Shown here: positions 23,245 to 35,335 of the stretch, in pieces
How the letters are laid out: each line of letters begins with the position of its first letter
Numbering within the stretch: position 1 is the first letter of the stretch
Origin: Cervus elaphus
Taxonomy: Eukaryota; Chordata; Mammalia; Artiodactyla; Cervidae
Direction of reading: 5' to 3'
DNA: 64,000 nucleotides
NCBI RefSeq assembly: GCF_910594005.1
Contig: NC_057847.1
Coordinates: 52,528,001 to 52,592,000, forward strand
The notes under the pieces: generated by a model
Seen by the model: the letters and a program-made list of their open reading frames with translations, nothing else
Told to the model about the DNA's origin: nothing
Database searches by the model: none
Translations under genes and position numbers: made by a program

Positions 23245-23849
23245 AGTGGAACCCATTTTTTATTAGCAAATTACCATGAATAACTTCAGAATATACAACA
23301 TTTAGAAGCAGAGAGTATGATAATATTGTTTATAGTCCAGCAATCTCTTCTTGCTCTCTACTGACTAACATATTCTAATAGGGAGTACTGTAGAATAAAA
23401 TATTAGAATTATTAGAATAAAGAAGAGAAAATAACATTTAATGTGACATTATGATGCATTGAGTCACATATATTACCATATCTAAATTTTTATAGAACTT
23501 CTCTTACATGTAATAAAAGTGAAACAGAGATAAAACTGAACACATGCCTTCGTCTTATGTTAATCATTATATTTAATCTGCAGAATTAACTACTTGTAGG
23601 CCACGATAACCATTTTCAATACTTCTTTAGTATAAAACTAATAATTTCATTTTAGAAGACAATACTTCTATTTATGTGGTATATGAATAAGAATTCATCT
23701 TTAATAAAGCTAACCATAAAAGGGGCATATCAAAATAATGTTTCTAGGTCATATTTCTAGTTCCCAGTTTTTCAAATTGTTCACATTTCACTAAATGTTT
23801 TCACTGAACTAAAATAAGTAGGCTAGAAGGTAGACATTTAGAACAGACT
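23245..23849. other. A+T-rich unassigned stretch
   Basis: No gene or repeat recognised in about 600 bases. Confidence 0.5.
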
Positions 23850-23861
23850 TGGTTCATGGTG

Positions 23862-24424
23862 ATTGCAGCCATGAAATTAAAAGACGCTTACTCCTTGGAA
23901 GAAAAGTTATGACCAACCTACACAGCATATTAAAAAGCAGAGACATTACTTTGCCAACAAAGGTTTGTCTAGTCAAGGCTATGGTTTTTCCAGTGGTCAT
24001 GTATGGATGTGAGAGTTGGACTGTGAAGAAAGCTGAATGCCGCAAAATTGATGCTTTTGAACTGTGGTGTTGGAGAAGACTCTTGAGAGTCCCTTGGACT
24101 TCAAGGAGATCCAACCATTCCATTCTAAAGGAGATCAGTCCTGGGTGTTCACTGGAAGAACTGATGCTGAAGCTGAAACTCCAATACTTTGGCCACCTCA
24201 TGAAAAGAGTTGACTCATTGGAAAAGACCCTGATGCTGGGAGGGATTGGGGGCAGGAGGAGAAGGGGACAACAGAGGATGAGATGGCTGGATGGCATCAC
24301 TGACTCGATGCACATGAATCTGAGTAAACTCTGGGAGTTGGTGATGGACAGGGAGGCCTGGCGTGCTGCAATTCATGGGGTCGCAAAGAGTCGGACACGA
24401 CTGAGTGACTGAACTGAACTGAAC
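23862..24424 (+). mobile_element. BovB LINE 3' fragment with uninterrupted C-terminal ORF
   Basis: 563 bp, 5'-truncated, with TSD tggttcatggtg (23850-23861) and tggctcatggtg (24425-24436), 11 of 12 matching. From an ATG in the flank, a frame of 187 codons (23849-24412) runs to the natural stop without interruption, covering the HEIKRRLLLGRKV, VFPVVMYGCESWT, ELWCWRRLLRVPW, basic GGRRRRGQQRMRWLDG and AIHGVAKSRTRLSD blocks. The palm, with its YADD site, and the endonuclease are absent. It is among the least decayed BovB pieces here. Confidence 0.95.
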
Positions 24425-24436
24425 TGGCTCATGGTG

Positions 24437-26740
24437 TAATTCCATGCATATTTCACTATTAAACTTTTAACTCCTCAATGTGAAACAAAGTTTCACTCTG
24501 TTGAGTCACAAAATGATCAACTCAGATCATGTTTTTTGTTGGTCCAAAATTCTTTCAGTTTAAGTGATAGAAACTCAGCTCCCACTGGACCAGTTTAAGC
24601 CAAATAGTGATGTTATTTATTTATTTTTTTGTATAACATTGGGGGAGCTCACTGAATCAAAGAAAAAGCTAAGTGAGTCAGAGAAAACCCTAAGAACCTC
24701 AGACACAGATACCAAAGACTCAATGCTGCTAAAACTGCTTTCTCAGTACTTTTCTCTTCCTCGATGACTTTCTCCTTTTTCATTCTTGCTTGTCACTTTA
24801 TTGCTTCATCTACTTTCACCAACTTGTGTAGAAAAAAGTAGCGGTGGCCTACGTAAATATATCCCTGTACCTTCATAATGAAAGATGCAAGAGAGTCTTT
24901 TTCCTCTAGTCTCACTAAAATTAAACATTCTAGTAAGGGAATTGATTCATCTGGCGTGGGTAATGCAAATACCTTTGGGAGTAGCAGGGAAACAGGATAA
25001 TATAACCATCCCCATTCCCACCCAACCCTTAGGTCATAGTGTATCATTTTATAAATGGAAGGGACTAGAGGTTGATGTTTATAAATATCATAGTCTCATC
25101 ACAAAGAATCCATAAATAACCTTTTCTTTTTTCCCATCTTTGCCTCAACATTACTTTACTAGTTTATATTCTTCTCAGTTAAATTCCAAAGACAACAGGA
25201 CTGCACTACCATATCCACCTACCATTTAATGTCTAAATATAGTTTCTTTGGGGCATCATTTTATCTACAGTTAACAATTCTTTGTCTGTTTTATTCATGT
25301 ATAACACATATAATCTTAATGTGAAAGCTTTTAGCTATTTCATGTGAGGACTTATTTCACAGAAAAACCTTGGTGAGCAATGTTTCTAAATTATTATCTA
25401 GCATTTTCAACCTATGGTTTTTGTTGAAACTTTGTCCATATGTCTAATTGTCATGGCTAGTTACTCTTTTACTGGTTCATGGTATTTTTTTCTCTTAAAG
25501 ATACTCTTCATCTAGCCTAGGTTTCCTCTTCATGGATGTTTGCTGAAAGGAGAAAAAACAAAACAAAACAGAAAAATGCCTTCAAGTGTTAATAGGTGTA
25601 CTTTTTCTTACTACTTTTTTAACCCATCTTTTTTTTTTTTTTTTTCACTTTTGTACTGTAATAAGCACTAGGATGGTACAGGATGAAGATTTTTCCCATA
25701 TTGCCAAATTAGATTACTTGAGGTCCTTGATTGTCATTTCACATCCTAGTCTTAATATCTAAATCTCTAAAATGGAGCCATTAATGCCACTGAATTTTAC
25801 TATTAAATGCGTTACATTCATTAAATTTTTTTGTTGATTTATCTCTACTTAAGGCTGAAAAATTGGATAAGAGGACTATTACACTTTAAAAGATCTCCCC
25901 CTAAATATTATTGCAAAGATGTGTTCCTTATGTCTTGAATCTCAAATATGTACAGAAAGATCAAATAGAGAAAAAAGAGGGAAGAATTTTTTTTGAACAC
26001 TTGCACGTGGAAAATTGTAGGCGTAACTGGAAACTGTAGAAAGCCCTGCAATTATATATTGATCTACCTGTATATTTTCAGAACCAAGTAATGTCTACCA
26101 CTCCAAAGGGGGGATTTTAAAAAAGCATAATAGTAGTTTTTTAAGCCATATACAAATGATAAAAGCAAAGACATCAAAGTGGGTAGCCTTTCAACTCATG
26201 CTCAATTAGAATAAAAGTTTGGTTGCTGTTTTAAACATTTATGACTAACTAACTGTGACAGGCTCTCAGCTTTGCAAACGGGAAGATTTTCAGTTGACTT
26301 TTGATCTGACTGACAGTTCCTTATACACTTCAGTGTTAGTTTATAACACACGAGCCCACATCTGAATACACATGTGACTAATTAGGGACTGTTTATGGGC
26401 CATCCACATAAATTTAACACACTAGAGTGAAGGCATTTTAAACCAGAAGCCATGATTTTAACGAAATAGAGTTAATTAATAAAGGTGCTTGACCTATTTT
26501 TTGTATTGCTAAATTTTTTAAAAAATGAACAAAATCTAAAGTGAAGTGTGTTTTGCATGTATATCTGATGAGGCATAATAGATCATTTTGAATGTTAATA
26601 TTATTCTCATGAAACAAAAATTGTTTTTTGTTTTTTTTTTTTAATTTGGTTGCAATGTAATAAATTAACACTGCAGACAGGACCTTGGATCTGGTTTTCT
26701 AAGAACTTTTTGTTTTGTCCCAAGAGGCATAATGTGCTAT
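24437..26740. other. 2.3 kb A+T-rich stretch, no recognised insertions
   Basis: Holds a T-run at 25627-25645, an A/C-rich block at 25550-25575, and a tract at about 26180-26430 that is free of simple repeats and could be tested for conservation. Open frames of 67-84 codons (24564-25115, 26438-26671) have no known motif. Confidence 0.55.
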
Positions 26741-26905
26741 GCATTAGAGGCTGCACTGTACTCTGATTTTTGGGCCTGAATTCCAGCTCTGAATTTATTA
26801 ACTAGGAAATCTAGGTAAGTTATTTAACTCCATTGTGCCTTAATTTTCATATCTGAAAAATGGGGATAATAATAGCACCTACCTAACAGGTGAACTATTT
26901 GGCCT
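26741..26905 (+). mobile_element. MIR SINE relic
   Basis: 'cctgaattccagctctgaat', 'ggtaagttatttaactccat', 'gaaaaatggggataataata' and 'gcacctacctaacaggtga' follow MIR order from the tRNA-related end to the core and tail. Confidence 0.8.
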
Positions 26906-28516
26906 CATGAAGCTACCATTGTTCTACCCTAGGCACTCACTGTGAGTCTTTCTGTTCTTTATCATAAGATCTTTGAGGATATGGGGATCTCACTAACCCA
27001 GATACAAATGTAGTTCATAAAAAAAGAAGAATCAACATGTCTAGAAATGACCCTCTACAATGTGAAATAAGAGCAGGTCATGGGAGATAAAAAGTGTTCA
27101 GAGTCCTGTCTCTCAGAGATATCCTGCACATTTCTCCCAGACCATGAAGGCATGAAGGGCTTTTGCAAGGATTTTGATGACGGACCCTTCCTCTCTGTTT
27201 TCCTGCTCCTTCCTTGCACTTATCAGAACCACATCTTAAATAAACAAACTACCTGGAAACAGTGCTTATCCTTCTAAGATTTTGCTTTCACACAAGACAA
27301 ACTTACATGAGTCATTCCTCAGAATTTCCCTGGTATGAGATGCTGAGTTAGGAGACTTTTTCTTCAGGATGAGCACTGCAGTGGGAGTTTAGCTGAGAGA
27401 ACTGCAGACCAGCTAAATCTGAATAGACATCCTATTTCTTAAATGTACTCACCTCCTTCCATGCCTAGAAACTTTCAACAACAGGCACTATTTCACCACA
27501 GGCTCGGGTCTTCCAGCAAGTTACCTGGCTTGCTCTCTTCATTCCAAAACTCTTCTTTTACTACCCACCTTCAATTCCCTAATTCAGCTTCACAAACTGA
27601 GCAGTTTTACCTATTACCTCTTTCCTGGTTCATAATAGTGTTTGTGTGTGAAATGTTTCCTAACCAAAGTGTTTCCTAATCAAAGTAATCTCTATTATAA
27701 CAATAGAGAAAAATCTCTGGGGCAAGCAGATGAAATAACAATGCTTCCCTCTGTGATATAAGAATTTCTTACTTAATAGAGAAATTCTATTAAAATGTCT
27801 AGTGAAAGGGACTAAATTTTCCTTACAAGAGACAATGCCAAGAGATACCAAGCAATGAATACTGGAACAGATATTTCATGATTCTTCCTTCAGTGTTTAA
27901 ATGACTCCTATTTCTCCCAAGGAGTAGGTAATAGAATCCTTAATGTCTGGCATGGCCTGTCTCTACCAATCCACTGTTTGTACTTGAAAACAAATTCGTT
28001 ACATTTGCATAGTGGTCCCTGGGCCTCTTGAGAGACAATGAGAAAGACCTTAACCCATATCTTTTTGAGAATCAATGCTTATTGAACTTCTCTGATTGAC
28101 TCAAACATTTCTAAGTATATTTTGCTGCCCTGGAAAGATTACTAAGTCTTTAGAGAAGAAATAATCACAAGGAAGCTGATGTCTAGAGTGCTTATCTGAG
28201 CTCAAAACCCAGAGTATGAAGGCCCATATTGGGGATGATGCAGAAGGCCCTGACACCTTAGGGTTTATACTTACAGAAGAGTCACTAAACTTTTGAGCAT
28301 AAACATATATTGATTTTAATTTTGCCTGTGTAGCATTCATTGGAATTGTTTGAGTTGGGAATTGGGCTAGAGATAGTACCACTGCCATTGTGGTTTCAAA
28401 TCTAACAGGAATTTTAAAGCAACAATAGAAGGAATGATCTTAGTTTTCCTTTTATCTCTTCTCTCTCTCTCATTCTCCAGGCATTTGGAAGTACAGTTAA
28501 ACAAGATAAGCAGTGA
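26906..28516. other. 1.6 kb unassigned stretch
   Basis: No transposon or exon identified. A near-duplicate pair (gtttcctaaccaaagt then gtttcctaatcaaagt) lies at about 27654-27686, period 16. Open frames of 60-95 codons occur on both strands without family resemblance. Confidence 0.5.
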
Positions 28517-28518
28517 CT

Positions 28519-28646
28519 GTTGTTTAGTTGCTAAGTCGTGTCCCACTCTTTCCAGACCCCACTTCCTGTAGCCCACCAGGCTCTACTGTCAAAGGAATTT
28601 TCCAGGCAAGAATACTGGAGCGGGTTGCCATTTCCTTCCTCCAGGT
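28519..28646 (-). mobile_element. Truncated Bov-tA SINE
   Basis: Only the tail half is present, from 'gttgtttagttgctaagtcg' to 'gttgccatttccttcctcca'. The tRNA-like head is missing at the right end. CpG 'agtcgtgtcc' is retained. Confidence 0.9.
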
Positions 28647-28847
28647 GAGAAGTAACTTGTAGTTCCTACTACACATACATTAATCTAAGTGATTAATATA
28701 AAAACAAAACAGAAAGTGATTTTGTACCCCAAGCTTGTGGAGAATTCTCTGCCAAGGGGAATACCTGTACTTTGATATTTTCATTCTATTGTCCAAAATA
28801 TTGAGGTGATATTCAATACATACCAAATAATGAATTCATAAATAGAG

Positions 28848-29052
28848 CACAGGGGCTTCCCTAGTGGCTCAGTGGTGAAGAACTGACCTGCCAAAGTAGG
28901 AGATGCAGGTTCGATTCCTGGGTCAGGAAGATCCCCTGGAGAAGGAAATGGCAACCCACTTGCCTGGGAAATCCCATGGATAGAGGAACCCGGTGAGCTA
29001 CAGTGCATGGGATCGCAGAAGAGCTGGACACAGCTTAGTGATTAAACAGCAA
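28848..29052 (+). mobile_element. Bov-tA SINE
   Basis: Starts with the tRNA-like 'ggggcttccctagtggctca' and ends 'agtgattaaacagc'. TSD aaatagag at 28840-28847 and 29053-29060. It lacks about 10 bases of the 'cactccagtattcttgcctg' segment. Confidence 0.93.
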
Positions 29053-29334
29053 AAATAGAGGTAGAGATAGGTCAGTTATTTTATCTTGTGCAAAGTTTAT
29101 TCATAAAAGCAGTAAGAAGCAAATGAATTAGCAAGGAATAACATAATTTTGAGAAAAGTGGAAAGGAAACCAATGTGGTGAGCATCACAAAATCAAGTGA
29201 AACGAGCATTTAAAATTAAGTGATTGATGTTGTCATATGCTGAAAAGATATATAAAAGAAGAGCCACCATAAGTCTTGATATCAGATTTGTATATCAAAA
29301 TAATTTCATGCAGTGGCAAAAGCTACTGAATAGA

Positions 29335-29485
29335 GGGTAATTCTCAGGGTGACCACTTGACCTTTGACCTTCTATTGTCTCAGTTTCCTCCTTCGTACTC
29401 ATTTAGTAGGCTTGGTATAAAGGGATAATATAAATGCAATAATCTGTATATTTAGCATAGAGCCTGGAATGTAGCCAATGCTGTC
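29335..29485 (+). mobile_element. Probable MIR SINE relic
   Basis: 'tgacctttgac', 'tctcagtttcctccttcg', 'ataatataaatgcaataat' and 'gcatagagcctggaatgtag' appear in MIR order but are strongly eroded. Confidence 0.5.
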
Positions 29486-31973
29486 AAAGAGTCTGTTAAA
29501 GTATGTAATGAGCTTTAACTGAAGAATATTTTTTGAAGATGAACCTGTATGAGAGCCATTAGATACTGTACATGGAAATTTATGGAAGAGTATGGAAATG
29601 AAATACACCTCTAGATGCCTACTGGAGTCAAAGGCAACACACACTACTGGTTAACTTTGGGTGTGTCTACTCAAACCACCCATGAACTCACCACCACAAA
29701 TAACTTCACTGACTGCATGATCGAACACCAAGGCATTGACAATTAATGAGATCCACTAGATGTCCAGGGCCAAGATTAAAGTTGTCAGCAGTGGATGGTT
29801 CTTTTGGTAGGCAAAAATACTGTCACTGGTTCTGCTGCCAGTATTAATCTGACTCAATATCTAATAAATACCAGGTTTTCCTCAAAGAGTGGCATGGGGT
29901 ACAATTAAAGCATTGACTTTAATGTGCATTGTTAGGTCCACTCATGACACTTTTCTGCTGTTGGATTGCCCAGGATTTAATTGTGTAATTTCTAGTCAGT
30001 GATTCCAGGTTTTAAATAATTTAAGTTTTCAGCTTTTATATAACTTTATCATCCATTAAGAATTTAAAAATCATAATCCCTGTTCAGGTGTTAATGCTGG
30101 GGTCCATAATTTGTTTCATAAGCTTTTTGCTGTTTTTAGTTTTGTTTTGGGGTTTTGGGTTTATGAACTTTCTGTTTGTAGATAAGAAATTTAAGAGTAA
30201 ATGGTAATAAATTTCAGTTAAGTCCTGTAATGTGAAAAAGTTTAAAATTTAAATGGATTTGTTAAATTTAAAATTTTTCAAAAGAATTTGTGAAAATAAA
30301 ATTCCTTGTCCTTGTGTGTGTGTTTTTTTTTAATTAATGGTTAAAATAAAATTGAAATACCACGATGGAAAGGAAGAACTACACAGCATAGAAAGGAGAC
30401 GCAATCGTTTTCACTGATGAAGAGGATGAAAGACAAAATTTTTCACCAGCATCATTTCTTATCACATAGCAGTTGACATCACAATTAATAATGTAGTAAA
30501 AATCTTGATTTGAAATACAAGATAATTGGAGATGGTTGAAAATATCCTTATAAAAGCATTAGAATGTTTCAAAGGATGTTCCGTCTATTTGAGTTCACAA
30601 TGAGATCACATATCTTTGGGAAGGCTAGCAATGATGAGTACCATGGACAGTGTCTCCCCCAGTTTTAGGCATTTCTGTCCCTCCATTTTTTTGCCATAGT
30701 TACACACCACTTACACTAGTGTTTACTTAATATTTTCCTTTAAATCAACTGTTTTGAAAAATAAATATTAATATTACCTATATATTGCCTTTATTCCTAA
30801 GCAACAATATCTAAGATTTTTAACACACTGATTCTCTTTTATATAATGCATGTTAAAGTCAATGTTAACTATTTTAATTTTTAAATAATAAAATCTGTTC
30901 ATGCATTCCCCAAAGTCATCTTCTCAATGATCAATCATAAGCTTGCTATACTTTGGGAAACATTGTAATAAGTAATAGAAGAAAAGAAGGAGTCCAAAAT
31001 AATAAGGTGAAGTTAAAAGTTATCTTGATTTATTTATGCCTAAATTTGTAGAATTCCAGGCTATCTGGGTAACAAATTATTTTCTGACTTGGGAAAACTT
31101 TTCTCACTTTCAAGAATGTATCAGGATCAGGCATGTGGTGCTTCACCAAGCCTATATAGTAAAATCCAGAGGTTGCTTAAGATGTGACTCCAGTAGTCTG
31201 CAAATCTTAACAAACATATAAACATACATTTCTCAACCACTCCTTCCAAATTCCTTCATTACATTTTGGATTTTTCAAACATCAGTATTTCTTACTCAAA
31301 ACTTCAGACTTAGCTATCAGTTTTATATAGAAGCAAGTGAAACCTTGCTTATTCAGATCACTTCCTTAATTTTGTATCTCAGGTTATTTTACATAGGTAA
31401 TATTTCAGTGCCACATACTATAGAATATCTGTGAAACTTTCTGAGAGTTTGCAATGGAAAGTGCTCAAATGTATGAGGATCAAATAATATTTTCTTGACA
31501 AAATAATGCTTTCATATCACATAAAATGAAACTGTCAGCATTTTCCTTTGTAGGTTTCTCTCAAGCTTCAGAGCAGGTCCTTGACAGTTCTAGTATTGCC
31601 TTTAAATATCTTATTGAAATGTAGATTAATACTGTAACATCTTATAATGGTTGGAAAACCTTTTCCTTTTAAGACTTGTGGATAAGTGAGTATTAATAAG
31701 TAATAACATTAGCTGCAGTATTGTACCATTTTTCTCCAAATGTTGTTCTTCCCCAGGACCTAATATTTAGATTCATTTTAAGACACAGAAGATTACTTAC
31801 AATTGTGATGCAGATTTTGCAACTAAAAGTCTATGTAGATAGATATGTCACTACTCCATCATTATCAAGGTGAGGTTAGGGATAAAAACAGTTGTTCCTT
31901 CAAACATCTGTGGGTTCAAAAGGATCTAAAATTGAGAAAAATAGTATATCCTGTATAATTTTAGCACAGTTCC
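29486..31973. other. 2.5 kb A+T-rich stretch, nothing assigned
   Basis: A T-run follows (GT)n at about 30312-30333. Sequence at 29640-30310 includes AATAAA-like signals but no identifiable coding region or poly-A tail, so I do not call a processed pseudogene. No exon or known repeat was recognised. Confidence 0.5.
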
Positions 31974-31983
31974 TTATATTAGC

Positions 31984-32184
31984 AAGGGCTTGCCTTGTGG
32001 CTCAGCTGGTATGGAATCTGCCTGCGATGCGGGAGGCCTGGGTTCGATCCCTGGGTTGGGAAGATCCCCTGGAGAAGGGAAAGTCTATTCACTCCAGTAT
32101 TGTGGCCTGGAGAATTCCATGGACTATATAGTCCATGGGGTTGCAAAGAGTCGGACACGACTGAGTAACTTTCACTTTCACTTT
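31984..32184 (+). mobile_element. Bov-tA SINE, low divergence
   Basis: Complete from 'agggcttgccttgtggctca' to the 'tttcactttcactt' tail. Perfect 10-bp TSD ttatattagc at 31974-31983 and 32185-32194. The 'ctttcactttcact' tail places it in a different subfamily from copies ending in 'aaacaacaa'. CpGs (gcgatgcggg, tcgatccc, gtcggacacga) are retained. Confidence 0.95.
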
Positions 32185-32194
32185 TTATATTAGC

Positions 32195-33116
32195 GATACA
32201 CAATAAATATTTGTTCATAAATTTAAAAAGTATAATCATGCCTATGGTAACATCAGTAAAATTAAAAGTCACAGACCTCATAGAGTTTCAGCATTTTCCC
32301 TGGAAGCTACAGCCCTTATTGTTACCTGTGCAGCCCAGGTGAGTCTGGCGGGATGTAGTGATTGTCTTCTACTCCAAACTTCCTGGCAGCACCTGGCTTC
32401 AGGATTCTACTTCCTTTCACTTCTGAAGTCAGAATGTTGACTAAAGGAATAACTACTAGAAGGCTAGTAATCTCACTACTTCCATTATCAGTCAGGATAT
32501 AATGATCACATTTAATATCAACTAAAGACCTGGCAAAATAGATCTTCTAAATAAATAATTCTTATTATTTTCTTAAAGCTTGCTTTTAGTTTAATATCTC
32601 TGGCACTGTTAAATGAACTGTGTAATATTTCTTAATAATCAGTAAGTTGGGATTGCTTAAGTAAATGGAATAAATCTTTGTGTAATTATGGAATATTTAT
32701 TTAAGTCCAGAACTGTATTACAAATTCTGAGACATGCAAAAGATATAAGACATCACCTTGCTTTTGTGGAAAATACAATCACATTGAAAAAATTAGAGGG
32801 ATAGGCATCAATTCAACTAGGGGACTACAGAATAAGCCAAATTATCTAACCCTTAAATATAAAGTAGAATAAATGGGGACAGCAAGAGAAGATATCAATG
32901 ATGGATACATTTACAAGGATTTACAAATTAAATCATTCAGAGTCAGAATTTGGCATCAAAGTATTTCTGGAAATCTTAATGATGTCAGTTTAAGTTAAAA
33001 AGTCACTTACTGGGGACTCTGATAGAGAAACACTGGGTTTTATAAATTGATTATTTAAAATATGTCATGATAGCTTTATATGTACCTTGAGGTTTGCAAA
33101 TTCTAACTTTGCTAAA
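32195..33116. other. Unassigned stretch
   Basis: About 900 bases without a recognised element. Slightly higher G+C at 32290-32410, then A+T-rich. Confidence 0.5.
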
Positions 33117-33222
33117 AGTAATTAATTAATTTAATTAATTAATTTATCAAATTAATTAATCAAATTATTTGATTACAACCTAGGATGGATGTTAATATAT
33201 ATATATATGATATATATATACA
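33117..33222. repeat. (TTAA)n-type and (TA)n low-complexity tract
   Basis: Interrupted attaatt tetranucleotides at 33117-33170, then two TA runs around 33196-33221 separated by a single 'tga' break. Confidence 0.9.
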
Positions 33223-33458
33223 GACACAAAGGAGGGCAGACTGCGAATGGAAATCCTGGAGAGTATTAGTGCTAGTGTCCTTTTTAAAATTTTATGCAAA
33301 AAATAAAGCTTCTGAAATACATTGCTTTTTTTCACAATTATTTTAATTAAATTAGGGATTCTATTTATATCTCATTTTTAAGTGGAAGGATAAAATAAAA
33401 TGTATAGCCATTATATATCTCTATCTATGCTTATACAAATGTATCTATACAGACATAT
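33223..33458. other. Short unassigned A+T-rich spacer
   Basis: Contains TATC/TATA-like wording just before the SINE target site; no gene. Confidence 0.5.
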
Positions 33459-33470
33459 ATATGTACATGT

Positions 33471-33683
33471 GGGTTTCTCTGGTAGCTCAGTGGTAAAGAA
33501 CCCACCTGCCAATGTAGGAGATGTGGGTTCAATCCCTGGGTCAGGAAGATCCCCTGGAGAAGGAAATGGCAGCTCACTCCAGTATTCTTGCCTGTAAAAT
33601 CCCATGGATAGAGGAGCTTGTTGGGCTACAGTCCATGGGATTACAGAAGAGCCAGCTATTACTTAAGAGACTAAAAATAACAA
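33471..33683 (+). mobile_element. Bov-tA SINE
   Basis: tRNA-like head 'gggtttctctggtagctcag', body 'ggtcaggaagatcccctgga', diverged tail. Perfect 12-bp TSD atatgtacatgt at 33459-33470 and 33684-33695. Insertion was into a TA/TG-rich site. Confidence 0.95.
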
Positions 33684-33695
33684 ATATGTACATGT

Positions 33696-35039
33696 ATGTA
33701 CATATTCCTTAATTATCACATAAGTTTATCGAAATAATCTTATCAAAAATACTTAGAAATAATGACTTATTAATATCCCCAAATGATATAGCAGTTAACT
33801 AACTATTATTTATCCAGCAAAATAGATTTTGAAATATGAGCATTCTTTGGAAAAAGTGGTATTGGAGAATGTGTTGCAGAAATGGAATTACTTCAGTATA
33901 GGCAGATGCATGTCAAATGCATGTAAATATCTAAATACAGGCAAGAAAAGTTTGGGACTTTACATGAGTTGAAAATAAGATATTAAAAGAAAATTTATCA
34001 GAAATGAAATAAAAAAAAGATCAGAGCCAGGTATGTAGAACCTCTAGGGACTCTGATCCAAAGAAAAAACAATTTAACATTAAAATACTCAATGAAATGA
34101 CCTCATTCCTATGGCACTTCTTAAATATACAAAAATATTGAATGTTTAAATTGTAGAAAAGAATTTGTTCTTCTATAGTGCCATAAAATGAGAACACATT
34201 AAAGCACTTCCTTGGGAAATATTTCCTCTTCTTGAATGCAAGATTAGATGTGAACTGGTTCACCATAAAGTCATTCATGTTTGAGCTTTAAAAGGGAGAA
34301 ATACTTGATTGGCCTAATCAAGGTTAAACTTGATATCTAAAAAAAAAAAAAATCAGAAAAAAAGACTTAGGCAGCCTTGAGCAAAGGAACACATTTCTTG
34401 AATACATTTTGAGTTCTCAATTAACAGGTAGTAAGTGAATTAAATGGGTAAGGATTAATTTTGCTAATTATTCTCCAGATCATTTGAAGACTGGCTATTT
34501 CAAAAATTCTTGAAAAAAATCTAGAACATTAGAATCACCTCAAAGGCTTTTAAAAATACAAATCTATCTTCTGAAATCCATTAATTCATCCAACATTTAT
34601 TTAGCACTTCAGAACTCAGTCTAGAAGTGAAAAAAGGAAAAGGAAATCAACCTTTATAATAACTATTTTGTAATTTTAAAACAAGGAATCTGGGAGTATA
34701 GAAAAATACAGATATTTTAAGAAGAAAACGACACAGGTTTGTACAAAGTCCAAGCTGGATAGTAAATGAATTGAGGATAGATGTGATGAGACAGAAAGCG
34801 GGCAAACCAGTATGTGGACCTTGGCCACAGTTCAGGTAAGAAACAGCAGAAGCTGGTAGAAAAGCAGGGTGCAGACTATTTTGTTTGTTTTGTCCATGCC
34901 CTATGCCCCCCTCAACCAATGCTGATTATCATAAATGACATCAAGGGGTTCTTTTGTCTTCTAACTTCCACTTTGGTTTAGCTAATGGAAGATACTACCC
35001 TGAGACTAGAGGATGACAGCAAGAATGAGGCCGATGTTT
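33696..35039. other. Unassigned stretch
   Basis: A-runs at 34339-34352 and elsewhere. Weak hAT-like wording at about 34525-34560 ('acattagaatcacctcaaag'). An 85-codon and a 90-codon reverse open frame (34021-34278, 34647-34919) have no known motif. Confidence 0.5.
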
Positions 35040-35335
35040 TTTCCCCCTGTTCCTTCTTTGTCTCGACTCCTCCTGTTCTTCTAGCAAAGAACGCTAGCTA
35101 GCACGCACCACAGGGCTGTCCTCTCTAGTTTCCAGTTACTGTTTCTTCCCCTTGTCCCTTCAGCCTACATTGTCAACAGCTTCCGGTTGCTTCCAGCCAT
35201 GGGATCTTAAAGTATTTCTGGTTGGTTTCCTCAAGGCTTATCATAACTTTTAAATATATTTTCATTAAATAATTTTTGTATCACCCACTTAGTGTGAATC
35301 ACGCTTTCCTGGCAGGACCCTGAATGACACATGTG
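35040..35335 (+). mobile_element. Possible old LTR 3' end
   Basis: The terminal part ('attttcattaaataattttt', 'agtgtgaatcacgctttcct', 'ggcaggaccctgaatgacac') resembles the end of an ancient mammalian LTR that normally closes with 'ggaccctgactgatac'. The start is not visible and the family is not assigned. Confidence 0.35.

Noticed and set aside
23854..24315. 153-codon antisense open frame
   Set aside because: It is the shadow of the BovB frame on the opposite strand.
29640..30310. Possible processed pseudogene (UTR-like sequence with AATAAA signals)
   Set aside because: No protein family could be recognised in any frame, no poly-A tail follows the signals, and no TSD was found.
32300..32410. 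Slightly G+C-richer block that might be an exon
   Set aside because: No open frame with conserved splice context and no recognisable protein similarity.
33117..33170. Apparent array of regularly spaced TTAATT repeats
   Set aside because: It is a simple tetranucleotide tract without unique spacers, so it is not a CRISPR-like or satellite array.
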